DNA of 64,000 nt from Ignavibacteriota bacterium (lineage in GTDB: Bacteria; Bacteroidota; Ignavibacteria; UBA10030), in contig JAKEEG010000056.1 in assembly GCA_022616555.1 (NCBI GenBank), positions 62,001-126,000 on the forward strand, read 5' to 3'. The position numbers were made by a program, and so were the translations under genes. Positions 26,173 through 35,373 of the stretch are shown piece by piece. The notes under the pieces are model-generated. The model was not told the DNA's origin, made no database searches, and was given only the letters and a program-made list of their open reading frames with translations. Within the stretch, counting starts at the first letter, position 1. Every line of letters starts with the position of its first letter.

Positions 26173-26958
26173 TTAGTTACCGGCATATCGCTCGTTTGTG
26201 GTGTGTGCCGCATTTTGCAATAGCCGCACTGTTAGTTCGGGTGTGCCGAGTGTGTTTCCGGCGACAGTTGCCTGCCCGGGAAGCTCGCGCGCGTCGGCAC
26301 CGCTGATTTGTTCATAGATGACAAGCGCTGCCAAGTACGTCCCGAGCACCGAAGGATGAAAATCATCCGGGCCGTAGAGCGCAAGCCCCTGCTCCTCCTG
26401 CCATGCCGTCAGCCATGCCTCCCCCGCTGGGAGAAATAGCCCATTGACAGAATCCGCCGCGCTTTTGTATGACACGCGCACGTCCTCGAAAAACGAAAGC
26501 CTGGTTTTATCAGGCCAAACCATGTACAGTGCCGCGCGTGCTTTTACGTTTGCGATGTGCTGGTTGAACTGCTTTGTCCATTCGATGAGTGATTGGCGAT
26601 TTTCCGGCGTTGACGACGGTCCCTGCTGAAGGATGACGAAATCCCAGCCGCCCCGCTTTATCTGATCGACGGCATCGCTGCCGCTGTTCAGATGGTCGAT
26701 CAATGCAAAATTCGGTTCCGCTACCGAAAGATAGCTCATCTCCTTGCCGCCGGCTTTGAACATGTCGGAGAGCGTTTTCGGCAGGTCGTTGGTGTACGTT
26801 AAGCTGTTGCCGATGAAGAGGATATGCACTCCGGGACCCGTGAACGCTTCGAGTGGAGACTTGCAGGCAAACGCTCCGGTAAACGCCATCAGCGCGGTTA
26901 AACTGCCCAGCGTGATTTTTGTAAACGCTTGCGCACGATATTTCATTGAAATGTCCAT
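26173..26958 (-). CDS. SGNH/GDSL-type hydrolase lipoprotein
   Basis: 261 residues (ATG 26958, with a second in-frame ATG at 26946). The signal peptide ends in GAFAC, a probable lipobox. FIGNSLTY is the SGNH block I (catalytic Ser), and DDFHPS near residue 217 supplies the Asp/His pair of block V. WDFVILQQGPSS resembles block III in the GxN region, with Gln in place of Asn. It is probably an esterase or acetylhydrolase acting outside the cytoplasm; the substrate is unknown. It is convergent with the T9SS cargo gene. Confidence 0.8.
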   Translation of the reverse strand: MDISMKYRAQAFTKITLGSLTALMAFTGAFACKSPLEAFTGPGVHILFIGNSLTYTNDLPKTLSDMFKAGGKEMSYLSVAEPNFALIDHLNSGSDAVDQIKRGGWDFVILQQGPSSTPENRQSLIEWTKQFNQHIANVKARAALYMVWPDKTRLSFFEDVRVSYKSAADSVNGLFLPAGEAWLTAWQEEQGLALYGPDDFHPSVLGTYLAALVIYEQISGADARELPGQATVAGNTLGTPELTVRLLQNAAHTTNERYAGN

Positions 26959-26984
26959 TTGTTGTAATTCTTTGTGCGTAGAGA

Positions 26985-27125
26985 AACCCCCTGCATTCCG
27001 GTTAGCTACGGCTAACCAGAACGCGTCCCCCTTGGGTAGGGGGACAAATTGCTTTTACAGAGCTTTTTTCTCCTGACTCTAGCGCTAATAACAGAAAAGA
27101 GGCGACTCTTCCCGAATCGCCTCCT
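26985..27125. repeat. Intergenic repeat cluster between GDSL and small secreted protein genes
   Basis: Contains GGTTAGCTACGGCTAACC, GTCCCCCTTGGGTAGGGGGAC (same family as 17152) and an AGGCGA...TCGCCT hairpin near 27100-27122. No coding potential was seen in this 240-bp gap. Confidence 0.65.
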
Positions 27126-27198
27126 TCTTGCGATGATTCGCGGCAGCCGGATTTTTCCGGCTTCCAACTACCGACACAAATCACTATACCGTTCTAAG

Positions 27199-27588
27199 CT
27201 ACTTCATCGGCTTCGCCATTGCGACGCTTTTGATCATCAGGCCCTGCGTGCCGCCCTTGGCTCGAACGTAGCCTTTGGCTTCCACATTGTGGCCGATGTG
27301 GTCCATTAAAATGGCATTGGGGCTATTCTTGTGGTCGTCAGGCAACAGCGAGACGTACAGCTTGCCGTCCGCGGTGAGAATGCCCAGCGAACCTCCAGCT
27401 TTGGCGCATGCGGTGGCGCACTTCACGTGTCCCTCGCCTTTGGCTTCGCCCATCATGTAGCAGGCGACATCCACAACCTCGCCCGTGACGGTCATTTCCT
27501 TTTCCTTCATCTCCTGTGCGATCATGGGCACAGTACATAGAATGCCAAGCACGAGCATGGCACTCGCAACTCCGAGCAGTTTTTTCAT
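27199..27588 (-). CDS. Small secreted Cys-containing protein, unknown function
   Basis: About 129 residues from ATG 27588, which is preceded by an excellent ribosome binding site (AGGAGGAGG, 5 bases away). A signal peptide ends near PMIAQ. The mature protein has an OB-like strand pattern: MTVTGEVVDVACYMM, then a HVKCATACAKAGGSLGILT block, then YVSLLPDDHKNSPN. The Cys/His set (one Cys near the start, HxxCxxxC in the middle) could bind a metal or form disulfides. Similar small proteins occur widely but I know of no assigned function. It is monocistronic by spacing. Confidence 0.7.
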   Translation of the reverse strand: MKKLLGVASAMLVLGILCTVPMIAQEMKEKEMTVTGEVVDVACYMMGEAKGEGHVKCATACAKAGGSLGILTADGKLYVSLLPDDHKNSPNAILMDHIGHNVEAKGYVRAKGGTQGLMIKSVAMAKPMK

Positions 27589-27767
27589 AGTACCTCCTCC
27601 TGAAAATGAGTAACGGATAATGACAGTGGAAAACACTCAGAAGAATAACATATTGAGCGCTTGGATAATTCCCTTAGAATTTGACTGAAAACGCTCGGCG
27701 TGGACCTGCCTACCGGCAGGCAAGCGCCTTCGCGTTAGAAGTGAACCAAGCCTCAAAAAGAAAGTTT

Positions 27768-27834
27768 GTCATGCCCGCGGATTTTAAGCGGGCATCCACC
27801 CGCTGGATTCCCGATAAAAGCATTCGGGAATGAC
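27768..27834. repeat. GTCAT...ATGAC type intergenic repeat
   Basis: Begins GTCATGCCCGCGG and ends GGGAATGAC, with an internal GCCCGC...GCGGGC hairpin. A shorter inverted copy lies at 48261-48292. The 5' part of the same gap holds a CCTGCCTACCGGCAGGC palindrome near 27705-27722. Confidence 0.7.
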
Positions 27835-27859
27835 AGCAGAGATTCGACAATAGCTTAGC

Positions 27860-29710
27860 CTACGCCTCGACCATTTCCGCCTTCTTTTTGCTCATCCGGT
27901 TGCGCTCGTTGTGGTCCAGATGGCGCTTACGGAGGCGCAGGGATTTCGGGGTGACTTCCACGTACTCGTCGTCGCCGATCCATTCGATGGCTTGCTCGAG
28001 CGTCATAATGTGAGGCGTTTCAAGCCGGACGGCTTCGTCCGAGCCGGACGCCCGCATATTGGTCAGGTGTTTCGTCTTGCAGATGTTGACAACCATATCG
28101 TGCTCGCGGGAATTCTCGCCTACGATCATGCCGGTATAGACGCGGATACCGGGCTCCACGAAAAACGTCGAACGCTCCTGTAATTTAAACATGGCGTACG
28201 GAACAGCGATGCCATCCTCCAACACAATGAGCGCGCCGCGTGTGCGCGTGGCAATCTCACCTTTCACCGGCTCGTAGCCGTGGAAGTTGTGGTGCAGAAT
28301 GCCCGTGCCTTTTGTCTGCGTCATGAACTCCGAGCGGAAGCCGATCAACCCGCGCGCGGGCACTATGAATTCCAACCGCGTGTTGCCCTGGGACTGCAGC
28401 ATATTTTTCATCTCACCGCGCCGCTGGCCGAGGTTTTCGATGACCACGCCGGTAAATTCGTCCGGCACGTCGATGATGACGTGCTCCATTGGCTCGCACA
28501 ACACGTCGTCGATACGTTTGTAAATCACCTCGGGTCGGGAGACTTGAAACTCGTATCCCTCGCGCCGCATTGTTTCAATTAGAATGCCCAGGTGCAGCTC
28601 GCCCCTGCCGCTCACTTTGAAGACGTCCGGCGAGTCAGTTAGCTCTACGCGCAGACTGACGTTCGAGCGAAGCTCGCGCGCGAGCCGCTCGCCCAGGTGA
28701 CGCGTGGTGACGTACTTGCCCTCCTGTCCGGCGAATGGCGAGTTGTTCACGATGAAGTTCATCGAGAGCGTCGGCTCTTCGATGGAGACGAACGGCAGAG
28801 GCGTCGGGTCGGACGCATCGGCAATCGTCTCGCCGATGTCCACATCCTCCATGCCAGCGAGGGCGATGATGTCGCCGGCGCTCGCTTCGTTCACCTCGAC
28901 GCGCTTCAGGCCGTCGAAGGTATAAATTTTCGTTACGCGGGCGTCTTCAACCGTGCCGGTGTAATGGACAACCTTCATCGGCGAGCCGAGCTTGATGGTG
29001 CCGCGCGAGATGCGGCCGATACCCAGCCTGCCGAGGTAGTCGTTGTAGTCGATTGTGGTGACGAGCATCTTGAACGGCGCTTCGGCATCACCGGGCGGCG
29101 GGGGGACATTGTTGATAATGGCTTCGAACAGTGGCTCTAGGTTTTCACTTTCTTGCTCAAGCTCGCGCTTGGCGATACCTTGCTTCGCGATGGCGTAGAT
29201 CGTCGGAAAGTCCAATTGTTTGTCATGCGCGCCCAGAGCGAGGAACAGCTCGAACACCTCGTCCAACACCTCGTGCGCGCGCGCGTCCTTGCGGTCGATT
29301 TTGTTGATGACGACGATGGGCTGGAGGTCGAGCTCAAGCGATTTTTTAAGAACGAACTTCGTTCCGGGCAGAGGGCCTTCGGCGGCATCAACCAGCAGCA
29401 GCACGCCGTCCACCATCTTGAGCGTGCGCTCGACTTCACCGGCAAAGTCCGTGTGCCCCGGCGTATCCACAATGTTGATCTTCACGCCGGCGGGGTGTTC
29501 CTTCGATTTATAAAACACGGCGGTGTTCTTGGCAAGGATAGTAATGCCGCGCTCGCGCTCCAAGTCGTTGGAATCCATGACGCGCGTTACCAGTTCCTGG
29601 TTGGCGCGGAAGGTGCCCGTTTGACGGAGCATGTGGTCGACCAACGTGGTTTTGCCGTGGTCAACGTGTGCGATGATGGCGATGTTGCGTATGTCGCTGT
29701 GCTGCTTCAT
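27860..29710 (-). CDS. typA: Translational GTPase BipA/TypA
   Basis: 616 residues, close to the usual 605-615. The GTPase motifs are complete: G1 AHVDHGKTT (residues about 15-23), G2 with [11 protein letters not shown]3 DTPGHTDF and G4 NKIDRKDAR. The C-terminal half has the elongation-factor beta barrel and the BipA-specific tail ([17 protein letters not shown]). It binds 70S ribosomes and assists 50S assembly under stress and cold. It is transcribed alone, with a 250-bp gap upstream. Confidence 0.97.
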   Translation of the reverse strand: MKQHSDIRNIAIIAHVDHGKTTLVDHMLRQTGTFRANQELVTRVMDSNDLERERGITILAKNTAVFYKSKEHPAGVKINIVDTPGHTDFAGEVERTLKMVDGVLLLVDAAEGPLPGTKFVLKKSLELDLQPIVVINKIDRKDARAHEVLDEVFELFLALGAHDKQLDFPTIYAIAKQGIAKRELEQESENLEPLFEAIINNVPPPPGDAEAPFKMLVTTIDYNDYLGRLGIGRISRGTIKLGSPMKVVHYTGTVEDARVTKIYTFDGLKRVEVNEASAGDIIALAGMEDVDIGETIADASDPTPLPFVSIEEPTLSMNFIVNNSPFAGQEGKYVTTRHLGERLARELRSNVSLRVELTDSPDVFKVSGRGELHLGILIETMRREGYEFQVSRPEVIYKRIDDVLCEPMEHVIIDVPDEFTGVVIENLGQRRGEMKNMLQSQGNTRLEFIVPARGLIGFRSEFMTQTKGTGILHHNFHGYEPVKGEIATRTRGALIVLEDGIAVPYAMFKLQERSTFFVEPGIRVYTGMIVGENSREHDMVVNICKTKHLTNMRASGSDEAVRLETPHIMTLEQAIEWIGDDEYVEVTPKSLRLRKRHLDHNERNRMSKKKAEMVEA

Positions 29711-29860
29711 AAATTTGCCGCTGATTGTACACTGATGTAAGACAGATTTTTCACTGATGCGTACACCTCAATGAGTGCACGGCATGCTCCTTGAATTGCA
29801 TCATCACGAAAGATTGAATCCGTGAAAATCTGTATACAATCTGCGGAGAATCTGCGTTTC

Positions 29861-29896
29861 AAATAAAAAATGCCTCAGCGTCTCTCGCTTGAGGCA
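29861..29896 (-). terminator. Intrinsic terminator of the fucosidase gene
   Basis: On the minus strand a TGCCTCAAGCG/CGCTGAGGCA stem is followed by TTTTTTATTT, 65 bases after the stop at 29961. The rest of the 250-bp gap to BipA holds only AATCTGCG-type repeats. Confidence 0.8.
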
Positions 29897-29960
29897 TGTT
29901 AAAGATACGAAGAAATCGCGTGAAAAACAAAATCACATTATACGGCGTATTTGAGCGTTA

Positions 29961-32012
29961 CTATTTGCTGCGGTGAAACAGTATTGAATCCGGGATCGCC
30001 TGCAACTGTATGCTGCGCGAGCTGTAGAGTGCTTTAATCGCTTCGCCTCCCGTTTTTTCAAAAAACGTTACGCGAATCGGGTGTACTCCCGCCGCAAGGG
30101 CGATAACGCCTGCTCGCTCTTGGATCGAGTGCAGGCCGTCATTGTCGACCACCAGAGAATCGCCGATAAAGAGCTGCGAGCCGTCGTCGGATTGTGTATA
30201 AAACGTGTACACCGCATCTTCCAGCACCCGGAGGTAGCCGTCGAACACGAATCCGAAGTTGTCGCCGCTGTTGCGCGGGGCGAGGTCGAAATTCTTCTGC
30301 GTGCCTTTTTTCACGGCGCTGAGCGCACTGAAATCGGGGAGCCAGTCCCAGTCACCCTCATAATATGTGTAGCGAACTCCGGACACGAGTTGTGTCGGGT
30401 TCTTTGCCGGAAGCGTAGCGACCTTTCTCACCGCCAGGCGCGCCACCGGACTTACCGGCGTTCCATTTCTAAAGAGGGCGGCGGAAACGGTTGCGCTGTT
30501 CGTTAGCCTGAGCTTTGCATTTGCGATGGGCGATTGTGCCGACGGGTCACTGCCGTCCAAGGTGTAGCGTATTTCCGTCGTCCGTGAATCGGTTTTGAAC
30601 TCAACATCAGCGTAGTCGATAAAGACTGTGTCGGAGGAAACAATGCGCGGCGCGATGGCAACCTCTGGGGCGCGCGGAAATTCCAGCACGATAACCGTAT
30701 TCACCGGGTCGCGTTGCTGTGCTACGATATGCAAGGAGAGGTTAACCCCCTGGCGCTCAAATGAGAGCACGCTGCGACTTGCGTCGGTCAGGAAATATGC
30801 TTTCACAGGGTCGTCCAATAAGCCGGACAAAAGGAGCTTCCCGTCACCCGGCCAATCAAACACATGCAGGTAGAGTAGAGTTGTACCGTTGACTGTCTTC
30901 TGTGTGCAGCGACCCCATGGCAACAACGGAAAGGGGCTGGCGGAGGTACCGTAGATAGACTCTGAATTTTTCTCCATCCATTGTCCGATGGAGCGGAGGC
31001 GCTCGATGCTTTCCGGAGGAAATGTTCCTTCCGCTGTCGGTCCAATGTTGAGCAGATAGTTTCCGCCCTTCGAAGCGATATCTGTCAGAGTCCTGATCAG
31101 CTCGGGACCCGATTTCCAATCGTCATCATGTTTATTGTATCCCCAGTGGCGGTTCATGGTCATACAGGATTCCCAATCGACTCCCGGCAAACCCATAGCT
31201 GGCACTTCCTGTTCAGGCGTGCCGAAGTCACCGCCGAACTCTCCCTCCCTCGTAAACCCTTGCATTCCCGAGCGCCCTACTCCAACACGATTGTTGACGA
31301 TGATGGATGGTTGAAGGCTTCGAACATAATTGTACAGGTCGATGCCGCGCTCTGCGCTCCATCCGTACTCAGTCTGCTCCCACTCGCCGTCGAACCAGAG
31401 GACGCCGAGCGGGCCGTAGTTCTCAATCAGCTCTTTGAGCTGGCGTTTCATGTATGCAACGTATTGGTCGAACTTTTCCTTCGATGGCTCTTCTTGCTTT
31501 TCCCATCCTCGGCGCGGAAGATAATCCGGGTGGTGCCAATCCATGATCGAATAGTACACGCAGAAGGCAATCCCCTCTTTCTTGCAGGCATCGGAAAGCT
31601 CTTTGATGATGTCGCGCTTGAACGGCGTGGACATCACATCGTAGTCCGTAACTTTCAAATCGAAGAGGCAGAAGCCGTCGTGGTGTTTTGAGGTGATGAC
31701 GATGTATTTCATCCCGGCGGCTTTTGCCATGCGCACCCATTCTTCGGCATTGAATTGAACCGGATTAAACTGCGGGACAAGCTTGTCGTATTCTTCCAGA
31801 GGAATCTCTGCCTGGCTTCGGATCCATTCGCCGTAATCGGTTTTGCCGTTCCACTCGCCGGCGGGCACGGCATACAATCCCCAATGGATGAACAATCCGA
31901 ACCGCGCCTCGCGCCACCACTGCATGCGGTCGTCTTGCTGGACGGCGAAGAGGGTTTGAGAGATTAATGCTAAAATGACAAAAAGTTTTGCAAAGCGGAT
32001 TGTGGGATTCAT
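29961..32012 (-). CDS. GH29 alpha-L-fucosidase with PA14 domain, secreted
   Basis: 683 residues with a signal peptide ending near TLFAVQ. Residues about 28-350 form the GH29 catalytic barrel: REARFGLFIHWGLYAVPAGEW, SKHHDGFCLF, and GVLWFDGEWEQ, whose Asp is the expected nucleophile. A beta-sandwich follows, then a chitobiase-like C-terminal segment (IRYTLDGSDPSAQSP, residues about 485-500). The last 140 residues are a PA14-type carbohydrate-binding domain (DFSALSAVKKG, YTFYTQSDDGSQLFI). It cleaves alpha-L-fucosides from external glycans. A terminator follows, and no PUL-type SusCD genes are nearby. Confidence 0.93.
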   Translation of the reverse strand: MNPTIRFAKLFVILALISQTLFAVQQDDRMQWWREARFGLFIHWGLYAVPAGEWNGKTDYGEWIRSQAEIPLEEYDKLVPQFNPVQFNAEEWVRMAKAAGMKYIVITSKHHDGFCLFDLKVTDYDVMSTPFKRDIIKELSDACKKEGIAFCVYYSIMDWHHPDYLPRRGWEKQEEPSKEKFDQYVAYMKRQLKELIENYGPLGVLWFDGEWEQTEYGWSAERGIDLYNYVRSLQPSIIVNNRVGVGRSGMQGFTREGEFGGDFGTPEQEVPAMGLPGVDWESCMTMNRHWGYNKHDDDWKSGPELIRTLTDIASKGGNYLLNIGPTAEGTFPPESIERLRSIGQWMEKNSESIYGTSASPFPLLPWGRCTQKTVNGTTLLYLHVFDWPGDGKLLLSGLLDDPVKAYFLTDASRSVLSFERQGVNLSLHIVAQQRDPVNTVIVLEFPRAPEVAIAPRIVSSDTVFIDYADVEFKTDSRTTEIRYTLDGSDPSAQSPIANAKLRLTNSATVSAALFRNGTPVSPVARLAVRKVATLPAKNPTQLVSGVRYTYYEGDWDWLPDFSALSAVKKGTQKNFDLAPRNSGDNFGFVFDGYLRVLEDAVYTFYTQSDDGSQLFIGDSLVVDNDGLHSIQERAGVIALAAGVHPIRVTFFEKTGGEAIKALYSSRSIQLQAIPDSILFHRSK

Positions 32013-32373
32013 AGAGTGCTCTTATTTGAGAGAAGGCGACACAGAAACTTGCAAAAGTGACCGGTAGAAAACCAAGGCAATTCGGGTGTGATGCTGCACC
32101 TCCCCCTGTCCCAAAAAGCGGGACATCCCCCTCGAAGAGGGGGACAAAGATAGTCGTGGCTCGTTTGTTTGGGTCCCCAAAGGGGCAGGCAGGAGACCTT
32201 CGAGAAGGAAATTACGAAAGGTATTGTTGAGAGTAAAGACACTCTACTTCCGTTAGGGTAGGTCAGACATTCCTGTCTGACTTTTTCCTTCCTCTCTTGT
32301 CTCGGTCGGGAGACCTTCGAGAAACAGGTCGGTGCTCGGCGGGACGCCTTCGCATTAGGGTTGAGATTATTGT
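32013..32373. other. 361-bp non-coding gap with repeat fragments
   Basis: Contains CCCCCTC...GAGGGGG (32111-32142), a TCCCAAAAAGCGGGA hairpin, and GTCAGACATTCCTGTCTGAC (32261-32280), a palindromic type also seen at 37387 and, diverged, at 50995. No gene or RNA was recognised. Confidence 0.6.
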
Positions 32374-33789
32374 TCAGTGCAGAATAAACCCAAAGATGCC
32401 AAACAGCACAAGCGCGCCTGCGCCTGCGACAGCGGCGTAAGGAAGCTGGGTTTTGACGTGGTCGATGTGGTCGCTGGCGGCTGCCATGGACGAAACGAGC
32501 GTGGTATCGGAGATGGGCGAGGCGTGGTCGCCAAAGACGCCGCCGCTCAACACGGCTGCAATGCAGAGAGGCAGGCTCGTCTCGGTGAGTCCGGCAGTTG
32601 CGACGGCGATGGGCATCATGATGGCGAACGTGCCCCAGCTCGTGCCGGTGGAGAAAGCGATAAAGCCTGCGGTGAGGAAAATCACGGGTGCGACGGCGGC
32701 TGGATGCAAGAACGCCTCGGCAATGGAGGCGACGTATTGTCCCGTGCCGAGCACTTTCGTCGTGTCGCCGATGGCAAAGGCAAAGTTCATCAGGATGCCG
32801 AGCGGAATCAACCCGCCCATGCCTTTGAGCGTGAGGTCTATAACTTCACGTACGTTGAGAATTTTCTGCCATGTGGAGAGCAGTCCAGCAACGATAATTG
32901 CCACAAGCACCGACCAGAGCACGGAGGTAGAGCCGGAGCCGGCGGTCATATCGCCGTCGCCCGTTATCAACAACCCGATGGGCATCATCATAATCATCGA
33001 CGCCACTGGGAGAATCATGTTGATGGCGCGGAACGAAATGCCCTCTTTGGGTTGGATGGAGATCGTCTCCTCGGAGACGACGGGTACGGCGCCGTCGGCA
33101 ATGGTCTTGCCGGTGGTTTCGGAGCGGACTTCGGCTTTCTTCATCGAACCGAAATCGCGGAACGTGAACGCGATAAACGCTACGAGCGCGATGGCGAGTA
33201 AAGCATAAAAATTAAACGGCAGCGTTTGGAAGAAAACGGAAAGAGAATTCGGCACCCCTTCCCTATCCAGCAGCCCCAGCACATACGCCCCCCACGCGTT
33301 GAGGGGAATCATAATGCACACGGGAGCTGAGGTGGAGTCACAGATGTACGCCAGCTTCTCACGCGAGATTTTGAATTTTTCGAAAATTGGCCGCGCGACG
33401 GCTCCGGTGACAAGGCAGGTAATGCTCGACTCGATGAAGATGGACATCCCGATCACCCACGCCAAGATCGATGCGCCCCGACGCGTACGGACAAGGTTCT
33501 TGCGTTGGATCCATTCCACAAACCCCTGCACGCCGCCGTTGCGTTGGGTGAGCGTTATCAGCGCGCCTATGAGAGACGAGAAGATGATGACGCGCGTGTT
33601 GCCCGCGTCTTTAAATACGTCAACGCACGACTGTACGGCAGAGGCGAGTCCGGTTATGACATTGCCGCCGGAGAGAATGACCCATCCCGACCAAATGCCG
33701 AGGAAGAGCGACAGGAACACTTGCCGCGTCCAGATCGCCAGAACGATGGCAAGCACAGGGGGCAGTATGGAGAGCCAGCCGTAGGTCAA
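32374..33789 (-). CDS. NhaC family Na+/H+ antiporter
   Basis: 471 residues with about twelve hydrophobic helices. Family features are YGWLSILPPVLAIVLAI at the start, SIFIESSITCLVTGAVARP, DSTSAPVCIMIPLNAWGAY and a late SFSTGTSWGTFAIM-like block (FSTGTSWGTF), then LSGGVFGDHASPISDTT. It probably exchanges Na+ for H+ or an organic anion pair. The start is a TTG directly beside a CAGTT-type low-complexity repeat, and no ATG is available nearby. Confidence 0.88.
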   Translation of the reverse strand: MTYGWLSILPPVLAIVLAIWTRQVFLSLFLGIWSGWVILSGGNVITGLASAVQSCVDVFKDAGNTRVIIFSSLIGALITLTQRNGGVQGFVEWIQRKNLVRTRRGASILAWVIGMSIFIESSITCLVTGAVARPIFEKFKISREKLAYICDSTSAPVCIMIPLNAWGAYVLGLLDREGVPNSLSVFFQTLPFNFYALLAIALVAFIAFTFRDFGSMKKAEVRSETTGKTIADGAVPVVSEETISIQPKEGISFRAINMILPVASMIMMMPIGLLITGDGDMTAGSGSTSVLWSVLVAIIVAGLLSTWQKILNVREVIDLTLKGMGGLIPLGILMNFAFAIGDTTKVLGTGQYVASIAEAFLHPAAVAPVIFLTAGFIAFSTGTSWGTFAIMMPIAVATAGLTETSLPLCIAAVLSGGVFGDHASPISDTTLVSSMAAASDHIDHVKTQLPYAAVAGAGALVLFGIFGFILH

Positions 33790-33886
33790 AAAACAGTTGC
33801 CAGTTTTCAGTTACCAGTTGTCAGTTAGAAACTTGAGCGGGAAGTATAGAGGAAAAAAAGGGGAGTTGCAACGGAAAAACGATAGC

Positions 33887-33910
33887 AGGCGAGGATATAT
33901 ATCCTCGCCT
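33887..33910. repeat. 24-bp perfect palindrome of the AGGCGA family
   Basis: AGGCGAGGATAT followed by its exact reverse complement, 11 bases after the tonB-like stop codon (33922, minus strand). It could terminate that gene. Confidence 0.85.
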
Positions 33911-33921
33911 TCGCGATACAA

Positions 33922-34629
33922 TTACGACGAGAGGCGGAATTCGACGGGAATGGCGATGCGTGTTTTGACGGGCTTGCCGCGCTGCTTGCCGGGAGTGAAT
34001 TTGGTTTTCAACACCGCGTTCAGCGCTGCCTCGTCGCAGCCGGCGCCGAGGCTTTTGAGTACTTCGGCTTTTACGACTTCCCCCTTTTCGCTCACAAACG
34101 CGACGATCATTACTTTGCCCTGGAGGCCGGCGCGCTTCGCGAGCTCGGGGTATATTACGTTCTGTCGCAATCCACTCATTCCGCCGATAGGTTCTGGCAG
34201 TTCTTCAACAGCGATAAAGTATTCTTCATCCGCGTCTGCGGATTTCGGCATGGGCGGCGGTGCGTCGGGCGCGCCGGAAAGCTCCGAGTCCATAAGAGGA
34301 ATGTCGTTCAGCATTTCATCGGACGGGGACTCGATCACGACCGGAGGCCGTGCGGGCGCGGGCGGGCGTTCCTGCTGGCGCGTAATCTCAACATCTTCGA
34401 TGCTGACCATTTCTTTCACCGGTTCGGACGCAATCTTTTTTGCTTCGAGAGAGGGAAAGAATTTAAACCCGACGATTGCGAGCACAATCGCTATGCTCAA
34501 AGAAATTTCGAATACCGTCGATTGCGGCGCGCCGAGCCGCTTGGCAAAATCGCGCGTAGTCTTCGGCGGCAGGCCTTCGGACCTGCGCATCCGGCTGAGA
34601 AATCCGTAGTTATTTCGTTCGAGAAGCAT
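33922..34629 (-). CDS. TonB family energy transducer
   Basis: About 235 residues from ATG 34629; the frame continues upstream through a repeat (CCTTCGACAAGCTCAGGG type) and is not credible there. A cytoplasmic N-terminus, one membrane helix (residues about 42-60), and a proline-rich spacer (PPAPARPP, APPPMPK) precede the C-terminal TonB domain (VIYPELAKRAGLQGKVMIVAF, TKFTPGKQRGKPV). It couples the proton motive force to outer-membrane receptors. ExbB/ExbD are not adjacent. Confidence 0.88.
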   Translation of the reverse strand: MLLERNNYGFLSRMRRSEGLPPKTTRDFAKRLGAPQSTVFEISLSIAIVLAIVGFKFFPSLEAKKIASEPVKEMVSIEDVEITRQQERPPAPARPPVVIESPSDEMLNDIPLMDSELSGAPDAPPPMPKSADADEEYFIAVEELPEPIGGMSGLRQNVIYPELAKRAGLQGKVMIVAFVSEKGEVVKAEVLKSLGAGCDEAALNAVLKTKFTPGKQRGKPVKTRIAIPVEFRLSS

Positions 34630-34852
34630 ACGGATATCTATACGGGAAAACAGGCGTAGAGTTTCGCAACGGGTAGAGGAAAGGGCAATGACTTGCGTTA
34701 TGAAATTGTTAAGCGCAAAAGCCAACCCCTGCGCCCTTCGACCCTTCGACAAGCTCAGGGTTTCCGGATGCTTCCCGGATTAGGGAACAACGTGCACTTT
34801 GACGTTTTTCCCGTTTGCGATTAGGAGAGTGTGAGCGGGGGTAGGCGAGAAC

Positions 34853-34887
34853 AAAAAGCGGCGCACCGAGGATGCGGTACGCCGCTT
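34853..34887 (-). terminator. Intrinsic terminator of the histone-like gene
   Basis: On the minus strand AAGCGGCGTACCG pairs with CGGTGCGCCGCTT and is followed by TTTTTGTTC, about 50 bases after the stop at 34939. Confidence 0.8.
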
Positions 34888-34938
34888 GCACGGAGATAGC
34901 CCCGTGTTGAACATGTTCAGCGGATCGAACAATTACTG

Positions 34939-35163
34939 TTAGCTTTCGTTCGGTTCGGATGCTGCGGCTTCCGGACCCTTGCCGGAGCTGATTTGCTGTT
35001 TGACTTCTTGTACTTCGTTGCGGATTTCCTGCGCTTTGCGTTTGAGCTCCGCCATGTGCTTGCGCACGCGAGTGCCGGCGGCTTTGTTTTGCTTGACGTA
35101 GAATTTTTCGAAGTCTGCCCGGAACGATTCAACTAAATCGAGTAGCTCTTGATGCCGATTCAT
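34939..35163 (-). CDS. Histone H1-like protein, Hc1 family
   Basis: A 74-residue helical, Lys/Arg-rich protein. The core (LVESFRADFEKFYVKQNKAA, residues about 10-29, then GTRVRKHMAELKRKAQ) matches the Hc1-like histone found in Bacteroidota and relatives. The Ala/Ser/Glu-rich tail (EAAASEPNES) is acidic, unlike the basic tail of chlamydial Hc1. It is expected to bind DNA and organise the nucleoid. Monocistronic with a strong terminator, as suits an abundant protein. Confidence 0.85.
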   Translation of the reverse strand: MNRHQELLDLVESFRADFEKFYVKQNKAAGTRVRKHMAELKRKAQEIRNEVQEVKQQISSGKGPEAAASEPNES

Positions 35164-35373
35164 TACGATCCTTTCTTATTACTGTGATACATGATTTTTC
35201 TTTACAACGAAACTGCTTCCGTTTTTCTCTTCACAATACACGAATGAGCCGGGAAAAAGTTTCCCTTATTGAATTTACTTGACCACGAAATACGCGAATG
35301 ACGCGAAAAAATCCTCTCTCTTATAACGTCTTTTCTTTGTTGGTGTGTTCCGTGTCTTTCGCGGGTGTTGCTA

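Noticed and set aside
34630-34752. Longer N-terminus for the TonB protein
   Set aside because: It would be encoded by a CCTTCGACAAGCTCAGGG-type intergenic repeat; ATG 34629 is a better start.
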